64,000 bases of DNA. Source: Arthrobacter sp. D5-1 (GTDB lineage Bacteria > Actinomycetota > Actinomycetes > Actinomycetales > Micrococcaceae). A model generated the notes under the pieces. The model was not told the origin of the DNA. It saw nothing but the letters and a program-made list of their open reading frames with translations, and did no database searches. Both the position numbers and the translations under genes were made by a program. Positions 56,474 to 64,000 of the stretch are shown piece by piece (position 1 is the stretch's first letter; each line of letters begins with the position of its first letter). The stretch covers positions 2,790,001 to 2,854,000 of the forward strand of contig NZ_CP014571.1 of NCBI RefSeq assembly GCF_017357425.1. The letters are read 5' to 3'.

Positions 56474-57487
56474 TTAGTCTGCAAAGTGATCCCATCCAAC
56501 GGTGTCAGCAGCTTGCCCGGCGATCCGGACGCCGCTGCCTGGCGGCTCGACAACGGCTTGAACTGAGCCTATCGCAGTGAACCCCCGCGGCAGCTGAATT
56601 CCTGCTGGGAAGGTGGCAAGCAATCCGTGGTCCTCTCCCCCGCCCAGAACCCACGGCATCGGGTCGCGGCCCAGGAGTACTGCAGCCGGTTCCAGCGGCA
56701 GCGCCTGGGTCTTCAAGGCCACGGGATCAAAATCCAGGGCAACATTGCTGGCTGCAGCGAGCTTGCTCCCGTCCCGTAGCAGGCCGTCCGAAATATCCAT
56801 CATGGCGGTTGCACCGGCGCGTGCCGCCAAGGGTCCTGCTGCCAAAGGAGGCTGGGGACGGCATTGGCTCTCCACCAAACCCCGCTGTTCTGTGTCCAGG
56901 CTGCCCATGGGAAAATTGCTTTCCAACAGTGCCCAACCGGCTGCGGCCCTGCCCAAGGTCCCTGCAACAGCCACGACGTCCCCGGGTTTGGCTCCGGACC
57001 GCAGCACAGGCGCCACGCCACCGAGGGTTCCGACGACGGCCACCGTCACCGCCAGCTCGCGGCCCCTTCCGAGGTCTCCGCCGGCAACAGAACAATCAGG
57101 GGCGCCCAGGCCAACGATGGCGGCAGTGAGGCCATCGGCGAATGACTCGACCCATTCGACGGGAGTGTCCGGCGGCATGGTCAGGCTCACGACAAGGGAG
57201 GTGGCGCTGCCGCCCATGGCATTGATGTCGCTCAGGTTTTGCGCCGCAGCCTTCCAGCCAACGTCATATCCGGTGGTCCGGTATCCGTTGTTCCACTCCA
57301 ACCTGAAGTCCTGGTCCTGGGTCTGGGTGTCTATGGAAATCAGGGCGCGGCCATCCGGTGCAGCGATCAGGGCAGCATCATCTCCCGGTCCCAGCAGGAT
57401 GCCGGGGCTGTGGTTCAGGCGCGGAAAGATCCTGGCAAGGAGCTCGGATTCCGAAAGGTCTTGGACGGTTATTTGTTCTGCGGGCAC
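56474..57487 (-). CDS. thiL: thiamine-monophosphate kinase
   Basis: Last step to thiamine diphosphate. 337 aa, PurM/ThiL fold: GPGDDAALI, GYDVGWKAAAQNLSDINAMG and MMDISDGLLRD, with metal-binding acidic residues. The start is a GTG at 57487. Functionally linked to riboswitch-controlled thiC at 20432, but no TPP aptamer is seen here. It precedes the DAK2 gene. Confidence 0.94.
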   Translation of the reverse strand: MPAEQITVQDLSESELLARIFPRLNHSPGILLGPGDDAALIAAPDGRALISIDTQTQDQDFRLEWNNGYRTTGYDVGWKAAAQNLSDINAMGGSATSLVVSLTMPPDTPVEWVESFADGLTAAIVGLGAPDCSVAGGDLGRGRELAVTVAVVGTLGGVAPVLRSGAKPGDVVAVAGTLGRAAAGWALLESNFPMGSLDTEQRGLVESQCRPQPPLAAGPLAARAGATAMMDISDGLLRDGSKLAAASNVALDFDPVALKTQALPLEPAAVLLGRDPMPWVLGGGEDHGLLATFPAGIQLPRGFTAIGSVQAVVEPPGSGVRIAGQAADTVGWDHFAD

Positions 57488-57609
57488 GGCTCTACGCTAT
57501 CGCGATCCACTGACACAATAATGCCGTGCACGTGTTGCGAAGCACGCGGGTGAATGTGACCGGGGTTACGTGAATCTGCCCGGCAGCCCTCGCGGGATAG
57601 GCTGGATGG

Positions 57610-58119
57610 ATGCACCGAAAGACCCTCCGCCGGACAGCCCTGGCCGTATCCACAGCCGCTGTGGCCGTCCTCGCTTTGTCGGCTTGTTCTCCTGCCGTTG
57701 ACGTCACGGCCGCCACCGACGCCGCCAATCCTGCCTGCGCGCCGATGATGGTTGCCCTCCCCGACAGGATCGGCGACGCCGCACTCCGCAAGACCAACAG
57801 CCAGGCCACGGCAGCGTGGGGCGATCCGTCCCAGGTCATCCTCCGGTGCGGTGTAAATGTTCCCGGACCCACCACAGACCGCTGCGTGAGCGTCAATGAC
57901 ATCGATTGGGTCATCAAAGAAGGCGATCCCGTATACACCCTGACCACGTTTGGCCGCGAACCGGCCACCGAGATCCTGATTGATCCGGTCAAATTGGAAG
58001 CAGCGAACATCAGCTCCGCAACCGTGCTCACTGAACTCGCGGCCGCGGTGGGCAAGATCAAGGCAACCGGCAAGTGCGTGGGCCAGGAAGACCTGCAGAA
58101 CCTGCCGGCCGGCAAGTAG
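57610..58119 (+). CDS. DUF3515 family lipoprotein
   Basis: 169 aa. The N-terminal LALSAC lipobox, after a hydrophobic AVAVLALS stretch, predicts a lipid-anchored extracytoplasmic protein; the mature part has the DUF3515 motif VILRCGV and two further cysteines. Function unknown. In related genomes it lies between ddl and thiL, as here. Confidence 0.87.
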   Translation: MHRKTLRRTALAVSTAAVAVLALSACSPAVDVTAATDAANPACAPMMVALPDRIGDAALRKTNSQATAAWGDPSQVILRCGVNVPGPTTDRCVSVNDIDWVIKEGDPVYTLTTFGREPATEILIDPVKLEAANISSATVLTELAAAVGKIKATGKCVGQEDLQNLPAGK

Positions 58120-58150
58120 TACCGGCCGGACACGGTCAGCAGGCCACGGG

Positions 58151-59287
58151 TCAGCGCAGGCCGGTCTTACGGGTCAGCGCCAGATGAATCAGTTCGTCGA
58201 TCAGCTCGCCATAGGCCAGACCTGACGCCGCCCACATTTGCGGGTACATGCTCTTGGGCGTGAAACCCGGCATAGTGTTGATCTCATTGATGATCAGCTC
58301 GCCGGCAGGGGTATAAAAAAAGTCCACGCGGCTGAGGCCTTCGGCTCCCACAGCATCAAAAGCCACAGCGGCCAGTTCGCGCACGCGGCTGATGGCTTCG
58401 TCCGGCATGTCGGCCGGGCAGCTCAGAGCGGCCGCACCGTCTTCGACGTACTTGGCAGCGAAGTCATAGAACTGGTGCTCCCCCGCTGCCACCGCAATTT
58501 CACCGGGCATGGACGTTCGGGGCGCGTCGGTGCCCCGCCCCTGGAGGACGGCACATTCAATCTCGCGTCCCACGATCCCGGCCTCGATCACCAGCTTCAG
58601 GTCATGCCGGCGGGCTTCTTCGATGGCGGCGTCCAGGCCCTCCAGGGAATCCACTTTCGAGATTCCCATGGACGAACCGGCGCGGGCAGGCTTGACGAAT
58701 ACGGGGAACCCGAGCTTGTCGACGCGCTTCCGGACAGCCTCGGCGTCGGTCAGCCACTGGCGGTCCGTCACTGCAATGTACGGTCCAACGCTCAACCCCG
58801 CGGACTCGAACACCACTTTCATGTAGTGCTTGTCCATCCCCACGGCGGAGGCCAGAACTCCGGCGCCAACGTAACGTGTGTCGGAGAGTTCCAGGAGGCC
58901 CTGGATGGTTCCGTCCTCGCCCCACGGCCCGTGAAGCAGCGGGAACACTACGTCCACGGAGCCCAGCTCCTGTGGCACGGCATTGGGCTGGGTCACGATC
59001 AGCTGGTGCTCACCGCCCACTTCGGCCAACGTCACTGTCTTTCCCGACGGCGCCACCTCAGGAAGCGCTGCGGAACTCAAGGACCACTGACTGGTGTCAC
59101 CCGAGGCCAGGACCCACTGTCCTGATTTGGCGATGCCAATGGGAATGACCTCGTACTTGCTCTTATCGATGGCCCCCATGACGCCCGCCGCGGTGACGCA
59201 GCTGACGGCATGTTCGCTGGAGCGCCCGCCAAAGAGAACCGCTACGCGGGGGCGGCCGGTCGCAGGGGTGGAGTGATCTGTCACCAT
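58151..59287 (-). CDS. ddl: D-alanine--D-alanine ligase
   Basis: Makes the D-Ala-D-Ala dipeptide for peptidoglycan. 378 aa, ATP-grasp. VLFGGRSSEHAVS, HGPWGEDGTIQG, FVKPARAGSSMGISKV and NEINTMPGFTPKSMYP are present. The ATG shares one base with the gpsA stop (TGATG). Confidence 0.96.
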   Translation of the reverse strand: MVTDHSTPATGRPRVAVLFGGRSSEHAVSCVTAAGVMGAIDKSKYEVIPIGIAKSGQWVLASGDTSQWSLSSAALPEVAPSGKTVTLAEVGGEHQLIVTQPNAVPQELGSVDVVFPLLHGPWGEDGTIQGLLELSDTRYVGAGVLASAVGMDKHYMKVVFESAGLSVGPYIAVTDRQWLTDAEAVRKRVDKLGFPVFVKPARAGSSMGISKVDSLEGLDAAIEEARRHDLKLVIEAGIVGREIECAVLQGRGTDAPRTSMPGEIAVAAGEHQFYDFAAKYVEDGAAALSCPADMPDEAISRVRELAAVAFDAVGAEGLSRVDFFYTPAGELIINEINTMPGFTPKSMYPQMWAASGLAYGELIDELIHLALTRKTGLR

Positions 59288-60339
59288 CAGTAGTCGCCTT
59301 CGGACTTCAGTGCCCGGGCCAGCAAACGTGGTCCCAGGTCATCAACGGACATTCTGCCTTCAAGCACCGCTACCACGGCTGCCGTAATGGGCATTTCAAC
59401 GTTCAACTTGCCGGCAAGCTCGTGCACGGCAGGGCCGGACTTGATGCCTTCGGCGGTCTGCGTCATCTGTTCTGCGACCTGTTCCAGGCTGAGCCCTTCT
59501 CCAAGCAACCGGCCGGCAGTGTGATTGCGCGACAACGCCGATGAACAGGTAGCCACAAGGTCGCCCAAGCCGGCCAGGCCGGCCATAGTGTGGGCTTCAC
59601 CGCCGAGCGCCAGGGCGAGGCGGGAGGTCTCTGCGAGTCCCCGGGTGATCACCGAAGCCTTGGTGTTGTCGCCCATCTGCCGGCCTTCGCAGATGCCCAC
59701 TGCAAGGGCAATGACGTTCTTGACGATTCCGCCGATCTCAACACCAACAACGTCCGTACTGGTGTACGGCCGGAAGTACGGCGCGGTGCAGGACAACGCG
59801 ATCGCTGCGGCGGTATCAGCGTCGCTGCAGGCAACCACGGACGCAGTCGGTTGCTCCCTGGCGATTTCCATCGCCAGGTTGGGACCGGAAACCACTGCTA
59901 CACGGGACGCGGTAAGCCCCAGTTCCTGCGCAATGACCTCGCTCATCCGCGCATCAGTCCCCAACTCCAGGCCCTTCATCAGGGACACCACCACGGCATC
60001 GGGGGCCAGCAATGGCTTCCACTCGCCCAGTTGCGGACGCAAGGATTGGGCCGGAACGGCGAGGATCACCAGCGTGGCGTCCTTCAGCACCTCCGCCACG
60101 TCCGTGGACGCAGTGATGGTCGCGGGAAGCTCAATGTCTTTCAGGTACTGGGCATTGCGATGCAGCGAATTGATCTGCTCCACCACTTCGGGACGGCGGC
60201 CCCAGATCCGGATGCTGCGTTCAGCGCCGGCAGCCTCAGCGGCGTCTGCGAGGATTTTGGCAAACGTAGTGCCCCACGATCCGGCACCCAAAACCGCCAC
60301 GATGTCCGGTGCGTGGACGTGGCTCTGGAGAATGGTCAC
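59287..60339 (-). CDS. gpsA: glycerol-3-phosphate dehydrogenase [NAD(P)+]
   Basis: Makes sn-glycerol-3-phosphate for phospholipids. 350 aa; NAD motif VLGAGSWGTTFA, GGIVKNVIALAVGICEG with the catalytic lysine, and AGLGDLVATCSS. The GTG start overlaps the plsC stop as GTGA. Its neighbour plsC uses the product. Confidence 0.96.
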   Translation of the reverse strand: MTILQSHVHAPDIVAVLGAGSWGTTFAKILADAAEAAGAERSIRIWGRRPEVVEQINSLHRNAQYLKDIELPATITASTDVAEVLKDATLVILAVPAQSLRPQLGEWKPLLAPDAVVVSLMKGLELGTDARMSEVIAQELGLTASRVAVVSGPNLAMEIAREQPTASVVACSDADTAAAIALSCTAPYFRPYTSTDVVGVEIGGIVKNVIALAVGICEGRQMGDNTKASVITRGLAETSRLALALGGEAHTMAGLAGLGDLVATCSSALSRNHTAGRLLGEGLSLEQVAEQMTQTAEGIKSGPAVHELAGKLNVEMPITAAVVAVLEGRMSVDDLGPRLLARALKSEGDY

Positions 60340-61109
60340 TTACCGTCCTCCGGTTCCGGCGCCTCGGAGGATCCGCGCTCAACGAAACGTCCGTGCTTTG
60401 ACTGTTTGTGAACAGCCGGATCCCAGCGTTCGGCGGGAGCGGGCTCGTTGCGCAGTGTGGCCAGCAGAGCGGTGATGGCGTCCATGATGACCTCGGTTGC
60501 CTCAGTCAGCGTGGCGCGGTCCATGGGCCGGTCCGCGAAGGCACTGAGGTCCACCGGTTTCCCGACAAGGACCCGAACCGTTTTGCGCGGGAAAAGGTGG
60601 AACCGCTTGGCATAGCGCGGGAAGACATCCTGCGCACCCCAGTGCGCCATGGGCACGACGGGCGCACCGGTCTGCAGGGCAAGCCGGGCGGCCCCTGTAT
60701 GCCCTTTCATGGGCCAAAGGTCGGGATCGCGGGTCAGGGTGCCTTCGGGATAGATAATGATGGCACCGCCGGCATCCACCACCTCTTTGGCGACCTGCAG
60801 CGAGTGGTTCGCTCCCGCCGTCGAGCGTTCAACGGGTATCTGTTTGGTGGCGTTCAGCAAGGCCCCGAGCACGGGCACCTTGAAGAGGCCCTTCTTCGCC
60901 AGGAAGTGCGGCGGACGCTGCTGGTTGTAGACCAGGTGCCCGATCACGATGGGGTCGATCTCGGTGCAGTGGTTTGGCGCCGCAATGAAACCGCCGGACG
61001 GAAGGTTCTCGACACCTTCCCACTTTTTGGCCATCAGGAGGTTCATCAATGGGCGTGCGATGCCCGCCAGCAGCACGAACGTGGCACGGCTCTTGGCCGA
61101 TTCCTTCAA
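60336..61109 (-). CDS. plsC: 1-acyl-sn-glycerol-3-phosphate acyltransferase
   Basis: 257 aa. PlsC block I NHCTEIDP (HxxxxD, the sequence is NH-CTEID), block III YPEGTLTRD and GHTGAARLAL are intact; membrane-associated N-terminal helix. The TTG at 61109 (MKESAKSRATF) has GGGGGA five bases before; the frame open to 61379 lies inside murA and does not fit. Overlaps gpsA by 4 bases. Confidence 0.91.
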   Translation of the reverse strand: MKESAKSRATFVLLAGIARPLMNLLMAKKWEGVENLPSGGFIAAPNHCTEIDPIVIGHLVYNQQRPPHFLAKKGLFKVPVLGALLNATKQIPVERSTAGANHSLQVAKEVVDAGGAIIIYPEGTLTRDPDLWPMKGHTGAARLALQTGAPVVPMAHWGAQDVFPRYAKRFHLFPRKTVRVLVGKPVDLSAFADRPMDRATLTEATEVIMDAITALLATLRNEPAPAERWDPAVHKQSKHGRFVERGSSEAPEPEDGK

Positions 61110-61120
61110 GGGATCCCCCG

Positions 61121-62446
61121 CTACTTGGTGGTGGTGATATCGAAGTCTGCGCCCAGGCCGGCCAACTTCTCGGTAAAGCGCTCGTAACCGCGGTTGATGA
61201 TGTCGATGCCCGTCACCCTGGAGGTACCAGTGGCTGCCAGCGCCGCGATGAGGTGGCTGAAGCCGCCTCGAAGGTCCGGGATGTCGATGTCGGTACCCCG
61301 GAGCGGGGTTGGTCCTGAGATGACGGCGGAGTGAAGGAAGTTCCGCTGTCCGAACCGGCACGGGACACTGCCCAGACACTCGCGATGCACCTGGATGTTC
61401 GCGCCCATCCGGGCCAACGCATCGGTGAACCCGAACCGGTTTTCGTAGACGGTCTCGTGGACGATCGACACGCCTTCTGCCTGTGTCAGGGCCACGACCA
61501 GGGGCTGCTGCCAGTCCGTCATGAAACCGGGGTGGACATCCGTTTCCAGGACCAACGGGGACAGCTTTCCGCCCTGGTGGTAGAAGCGGATGCCGTCGTC
61601 GCCGATGTCCATACCGCCACCCACTTTGCGGTAGGTGTTCAGGAAGGTCATCATGTCCCGCTGCGACGCGCCTTCAACGAAGATGTCGCCCCTGGTCACC
61701 AACGCAGCGGACGCCCAGGACGCGGACTCGTTGCGGTCCGGGAGAGCACGGTGGTTGTACCCGCGGAGATCCTTGACGCCTTCAATCCTGATGGTGCGGT
61801 CAGTCTGGACGCTGATAATGGCGCCCATCTTCTGCAGGACAGCAATGAGGTCGATGATCTCGGGCTCAGTTGCGGCACCGATGAGTTCAGTGATGCCTTC
61901 AGCTCGCGTTGCGCTCAGCAGCACCTGCTCTGTGGCACCAACCGATGGATACGGAAGGGAGATCTTGGCGCCATGGAGGCCGTGCGGTGCGGAGATGTGG
62001 ATACCGCCCGGGCGCTTTTCCACTACTGCACCAAACTGGCGAAGCACGTTCAGGTGGTAATCGATGGGCCTGTCGCCAATTTTGCAGCCACCCAGGTCAG
62101 GGATGAAGGCCTCGCCAATGGCATGGATCAGGGGCCCGCACAGCAGGATGGGAATACGGGAATCCCCGGCGTGGGCGTCAATGGCGGTACTGGACGCAGT
62201 CTTTGCATCCTTGGGGTCAAGGGTAAGGTCACCCGTGACCGGATCCTTCACTACTGTCACGCCGTGCAACTGCAGCAGGCTGGTAACAACCTCTACGTCC
62301 TTGATTTCCGGCACGTTCCTCAGCACCGATGGTTCGCTGCCCAGCAACGCCGCCACCATGGCCTTGGGCACCAGGTTCTTGGCACCGCGAACGGTCACTC
62401 GTCCTGTTAAGGGGACGCCACCGCGGATTGTCAGAACACTACTCAT
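61121..62446 (-). CDS. murA: UDP-N-acetylglucosamine 1-carboxyvinyltransferase
   Basis: First committed step of peptidoglycan synthesis. 441 aa, EPSP-synthase fold. GAKNLVPKAM at 21-30 is the substrate lysine region, and the fosfomycin-target Cys121 is in LGGCKIGDRP, so the enzyme should be fosfomycin-sensitive. It precedes plsC by 11 bases. The leucine-gene terminator lies upstream. Confidence 0.94.
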   Translation of the reverse strand: MSSVLTIRGGVPLTGRVTVRGAKNLVPKAMVAALLGSEPSVLRNVPEIKDVEVVTSLLQLHGVTVVKDPVTGDLTLDPKDAKTASSTAIDAHAGDSRIPILLCGPLIHAIGEAFIPDLGGCKIGDRPIDYHLNVLRQFGAVVEKRPGGIHISAPHGLHGAKISLPYPSVGATEQVLLSATRAEGITELIGAATEPEIIDLIAVLQKMGAIISVQTDRTIRIEGVKDLRGYNHRALPDRNESASWASAALVTRGDIFVEGASQRDMMTFLNTYRKVGGGMDIGDDGIRFYHQGGKLSPLVLETDVHPGFMTDWQQPLVVALTQAEGVSIVHETVYENRFGFTDALARMGANIQVHRECLGSVPCRFGQRNFLHSAVISGPTPLRGTDIDIPDLRGGFSHLIAALAATGTSRVTGIDIINRGYERFTEKLAGLGADFDITTTK

Positions 62447-62582
62447 CTATACCGGTTTCCTCACGACTACTCGCCCCCCAAACTTACAAAGGCTCCAGCT
62501 AAGCATAGAAGCTCGCGTTACCGAACCGAAATGGACGCACCCGGCGCCGCGAGCTTCAGCCATCAGTTGAACGTTGACGAAA

Positions 62583-62623
62583 AAGGACCGGCAGGCACTC
62601 CCACAGGGTGCCCACCGGTCCTT
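62583..62623 (-). terminator. terminator of the leuCD operon
   Basis: Stem AAGGACCGG/CCGGTCCTT, an internal mismatch, then GGCAC/GTGCC; on the minus strand it is followed by TTTTT. It separates leuD from murA. Confidence 0.9.
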
Positions 62624-62654
62624 AATCTGCAGCTTGCGGCCTCAAACGGCGGCG

Positions 62655-63263
62655 CTATCCAGCTTGAACCTTCGCAGGAAGCGTCTTGGGCTTGAAGGAA
62701 GGACGCGTGGCCTCGTAGGCGGTGATGTCTTCTTCATGCTGAAGTGTCAGGCCGATGTCATCGAGGCCTTCCAGGAGGCGCCAGCGGGTGTAGTCGTCAA
62801 TGTCGAACGGAGCCACGATGTTGCCGCACTCCACGGTCTTGCTGACAAGGTCAACCTTGACTTCGGTGCCCGGAGCGTTCTCCAGCACTTTCCAGATGAG
62901 CTCAATGTCATCCTGCGCGACCTGCGCGGCGAGCAGGCCCTGTTTGCCGGAGTTTCCCCGGAAGATATCGGCAAAGCGGGAAGACAGTACGGCTTTGAAA
63001 CCGTAATCCTTCAGCGCCCAGACGGCGTGCTCGCGGGATGAACCCGTGCCGAAGTCCGGCCCGGCCACCAGGACCGAACCGGCATTGAACGGGGCTTGGT
63101 TGAGGATAAAGGAATCATCCTTGCGCCAGGCGGCGAAGAGTGCGTCTTCGAAGCCTGTCCGCGTGATGCGCTTGAGGTAGACAGCAGGAATGATCTGGTC
63201 GGTGTCCACGTTGCTTTGGCGCAGCGGCACGCCGATGCCGGTGTGGGTAGTGAATGCTTCCAT
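62655..63263 (-). CDS. leuD: 3-isopropylmalate dehydratase small subunit
   Basis: 202 aa. [32 protein letters not shown] start, [14 protein letters not shown] and [16 protein letters not shown] are family motifs. Forms the aconitase-like isomerase with LeuC in leucine synthesis. It lies 10 bases after leuC. Confidence 0.97.
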   Translation of the reverse strand: MEAFTTHTGIGVPLRQSNVDTDQIIPAVYLKRITRTGFEDALFAAWRKDDSFILNQAPFNAGSVLVAGPDFGTGSSREHAVWALKDYGFKAVLSSRFADIFRGNSGKQGLLAAQVAQDDIELIWKVLENAPGTEVKVDLVSKTVECGNIVAPFDIDDYTRWRLLEGLDDIGLTLQHEEDITAYEATRPSFKPKTLPAKVQAG

Positions 63264-63273
63264 GGTGATCCTC

Positions 63274-64000
63274 CTAGACTGCGGTTCCGGTCAGGCTGCC
63301 TGCCGGGACGGACTCCAGGTCCGACGGCGAGCTCAGCGTGCCGCGCACAGCCGTGGCTGCGGCAACGACGGGTGAGACCAAGTGCGTGCGGCCTCCCTTG
63401 CCCTGGCGGCCTTCAAAGTTGCGGTTTGACGTCGACGCGCAGCGCTCCCCCGGCTCCAACTGGTCCGGGTTCATGCCCAGGCACATGGAGCAGCCGGCGA
63501 AGCGCCATTCGGCCCCGAATTCCTTGAAGACCTTGTCCAGGCCTTCGGCTTCGGCCTCCAGCCGGACACGGGCCGATCCGGGGACCACCAGCATACGGAC
63601 GTTGGGATCCTTCTCACGGCCGCGGATGATGTCGGCGGCAACGCGGAGGTCCTCAATCCGGGAGTTCGTGCAGGATCCCAGGAAGACCGTGTCCACACGG
63701 ATGTCCTTCATGGGCGTGCCGGCTTCCAGGCCCATGTACTGGAGCGCCCGCTCGGCTGCGGCCTTGGCGTTCTCATCACCGAAGTCCTCCGGAGAGGGCA
63801 CTTTCGCCGAGAGGGAAACGCCCTGGCCGGGGTTGGTACCCCACGTCACGAACGGCTCCAGGGTGTCCGCGTCCAGGTCCACCTCAACGTCAAAGACGGC
63901 GTCGGCGTCGGTGTGGAGCGTGTTCCAATACTCGACCGCGGCGTCCCAGTCAGCACCTTCGGGTGCGTGCGGGCGGCCCTGCATGTAGTCGTAGGTGGTC
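63274..64000 (-). CDS. leuC: 3-isopropylmalate dehydratase large subunit, 5' partial
   Basis: C-terminal half only; the frame runs off the right edge, so the ATG at 63984 is internal ([19 protein letters not shown] continues across it). The iron-sulfur cysteines in LGSCTNSR and GCSMCLGMN are visible, as is [22 protein letters not shown]. Pairs with LeuD. Confidence 0.96.
   Translation of the reverse strand, partial: TTYDYMQGRPHAPEGADWDAAVEYWNTLHTDADAVFDVEVDLDADTLEPFVTWGTNPGQGVSLSAKVPSPEDFGDENAKAAAERALQYMGLEAGTPMKDIRVDTVFLGSCTNSRIEDLRVAADIIRGREKDPNVRMLVVPGSARVRLEAEAEGLDKVFKEFGAEWRFAGCSMCLGMNPDQLEPGERCASTSNRNFEGRQGKGGRTHLVSPVVAAATAVRGTLSSPSDLESVPAGSLTGTAV

Overview
The window is high-GC actinobacterial chromosome. 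Gene content and order (fabH-acpP-fabF, DUF3145, rpsP-khpA-rimM-trmD-rplS, two signal peptidases, rnhB-DUF2469-yraN-comM-dprA-xerC, ffh, amtB-glnK, ftsY, smc, mutM-rnc-rpmF-yceD, coaD, rsmD, recG, thiL, ddl-gpsA-plsC-murA, leuCD) point to Micrococcaceae, most likely Arthrobacter or Paenarthrobacter. This assignment rests on recognised protein families and synteny; no search was run.

Layout. 1-2700: end of a type II fatty acid synthase cluster, closed by a strong hairpin. 2785-11672: a minus-strand comM-dprA-xerC stretch in which dprA is cut in two by a 4.03-kb insertion (4984-9010). The insertion carries two tyrosine recombinases and a small third gene, in the manner of Tn554. Deleting it with one copy of the flanking AGG restores a 410-codon dprA frame exactly. 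11785-17404: RNase HII, two signal peptidases I, ribosomal proteins L19 and S16, TrmD, RimM and KhpA. 17639-22990: a hypothetical gene, a VOC enzyme, an amidohydrolase, a TPP riboswitch with thiC, and a hydrolase lacking the usual nucleophile serine. 23055-34336: ffh, a glucose-6-phosphate dehydrogenase, glnK-amtB, an MFS transporter, ftsY and smc. glnD, usual after glnK in many actinobacteria, is not here.

34337-47260 is an accessory block between smc and mutM, which are near neighbours in many actinobacteria. It holds a 1635-residue secreted multidomain protein, a probable ribosomally synthesised modified peptide (RiPP) cluster on the minus strand (39633-43718), and a three-gene operon for an MFS transporter, a beta-propeller protein and an anchored extracytoplasmic protein. 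The RiPP candidate is a 46-residue precursor-like peptide, a tetrapyrrole-methylase-fold methyltransferase resembling split-borosin enzymes, two HPr-kinase-like P-loop proteins (one apparently frameshifted at a C6/A4 homopolymer), and an ABC ATPase and permease. Its genes overlap by 4-8 bases from the methyltransferase onward. This is the most interesting region.

47261-64000 returns to conserved functions: base excision repair, RNase III, L32, CoA synthesis, an aminotransferase coupled to a spermidine-synthase-like gene with a probable CTG start, rsmD, recG, a DAK2 protein, thiL, a DUF3515 lipoprotein, cell-wall and phospholipid precursor genes, and leucine synthesis running off the right edge. 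Non-ATG starts are common, and two (CTG at 51699, ATT at 49758) are near-cognate codons suggested by good Shine-Dalgarno spacing.
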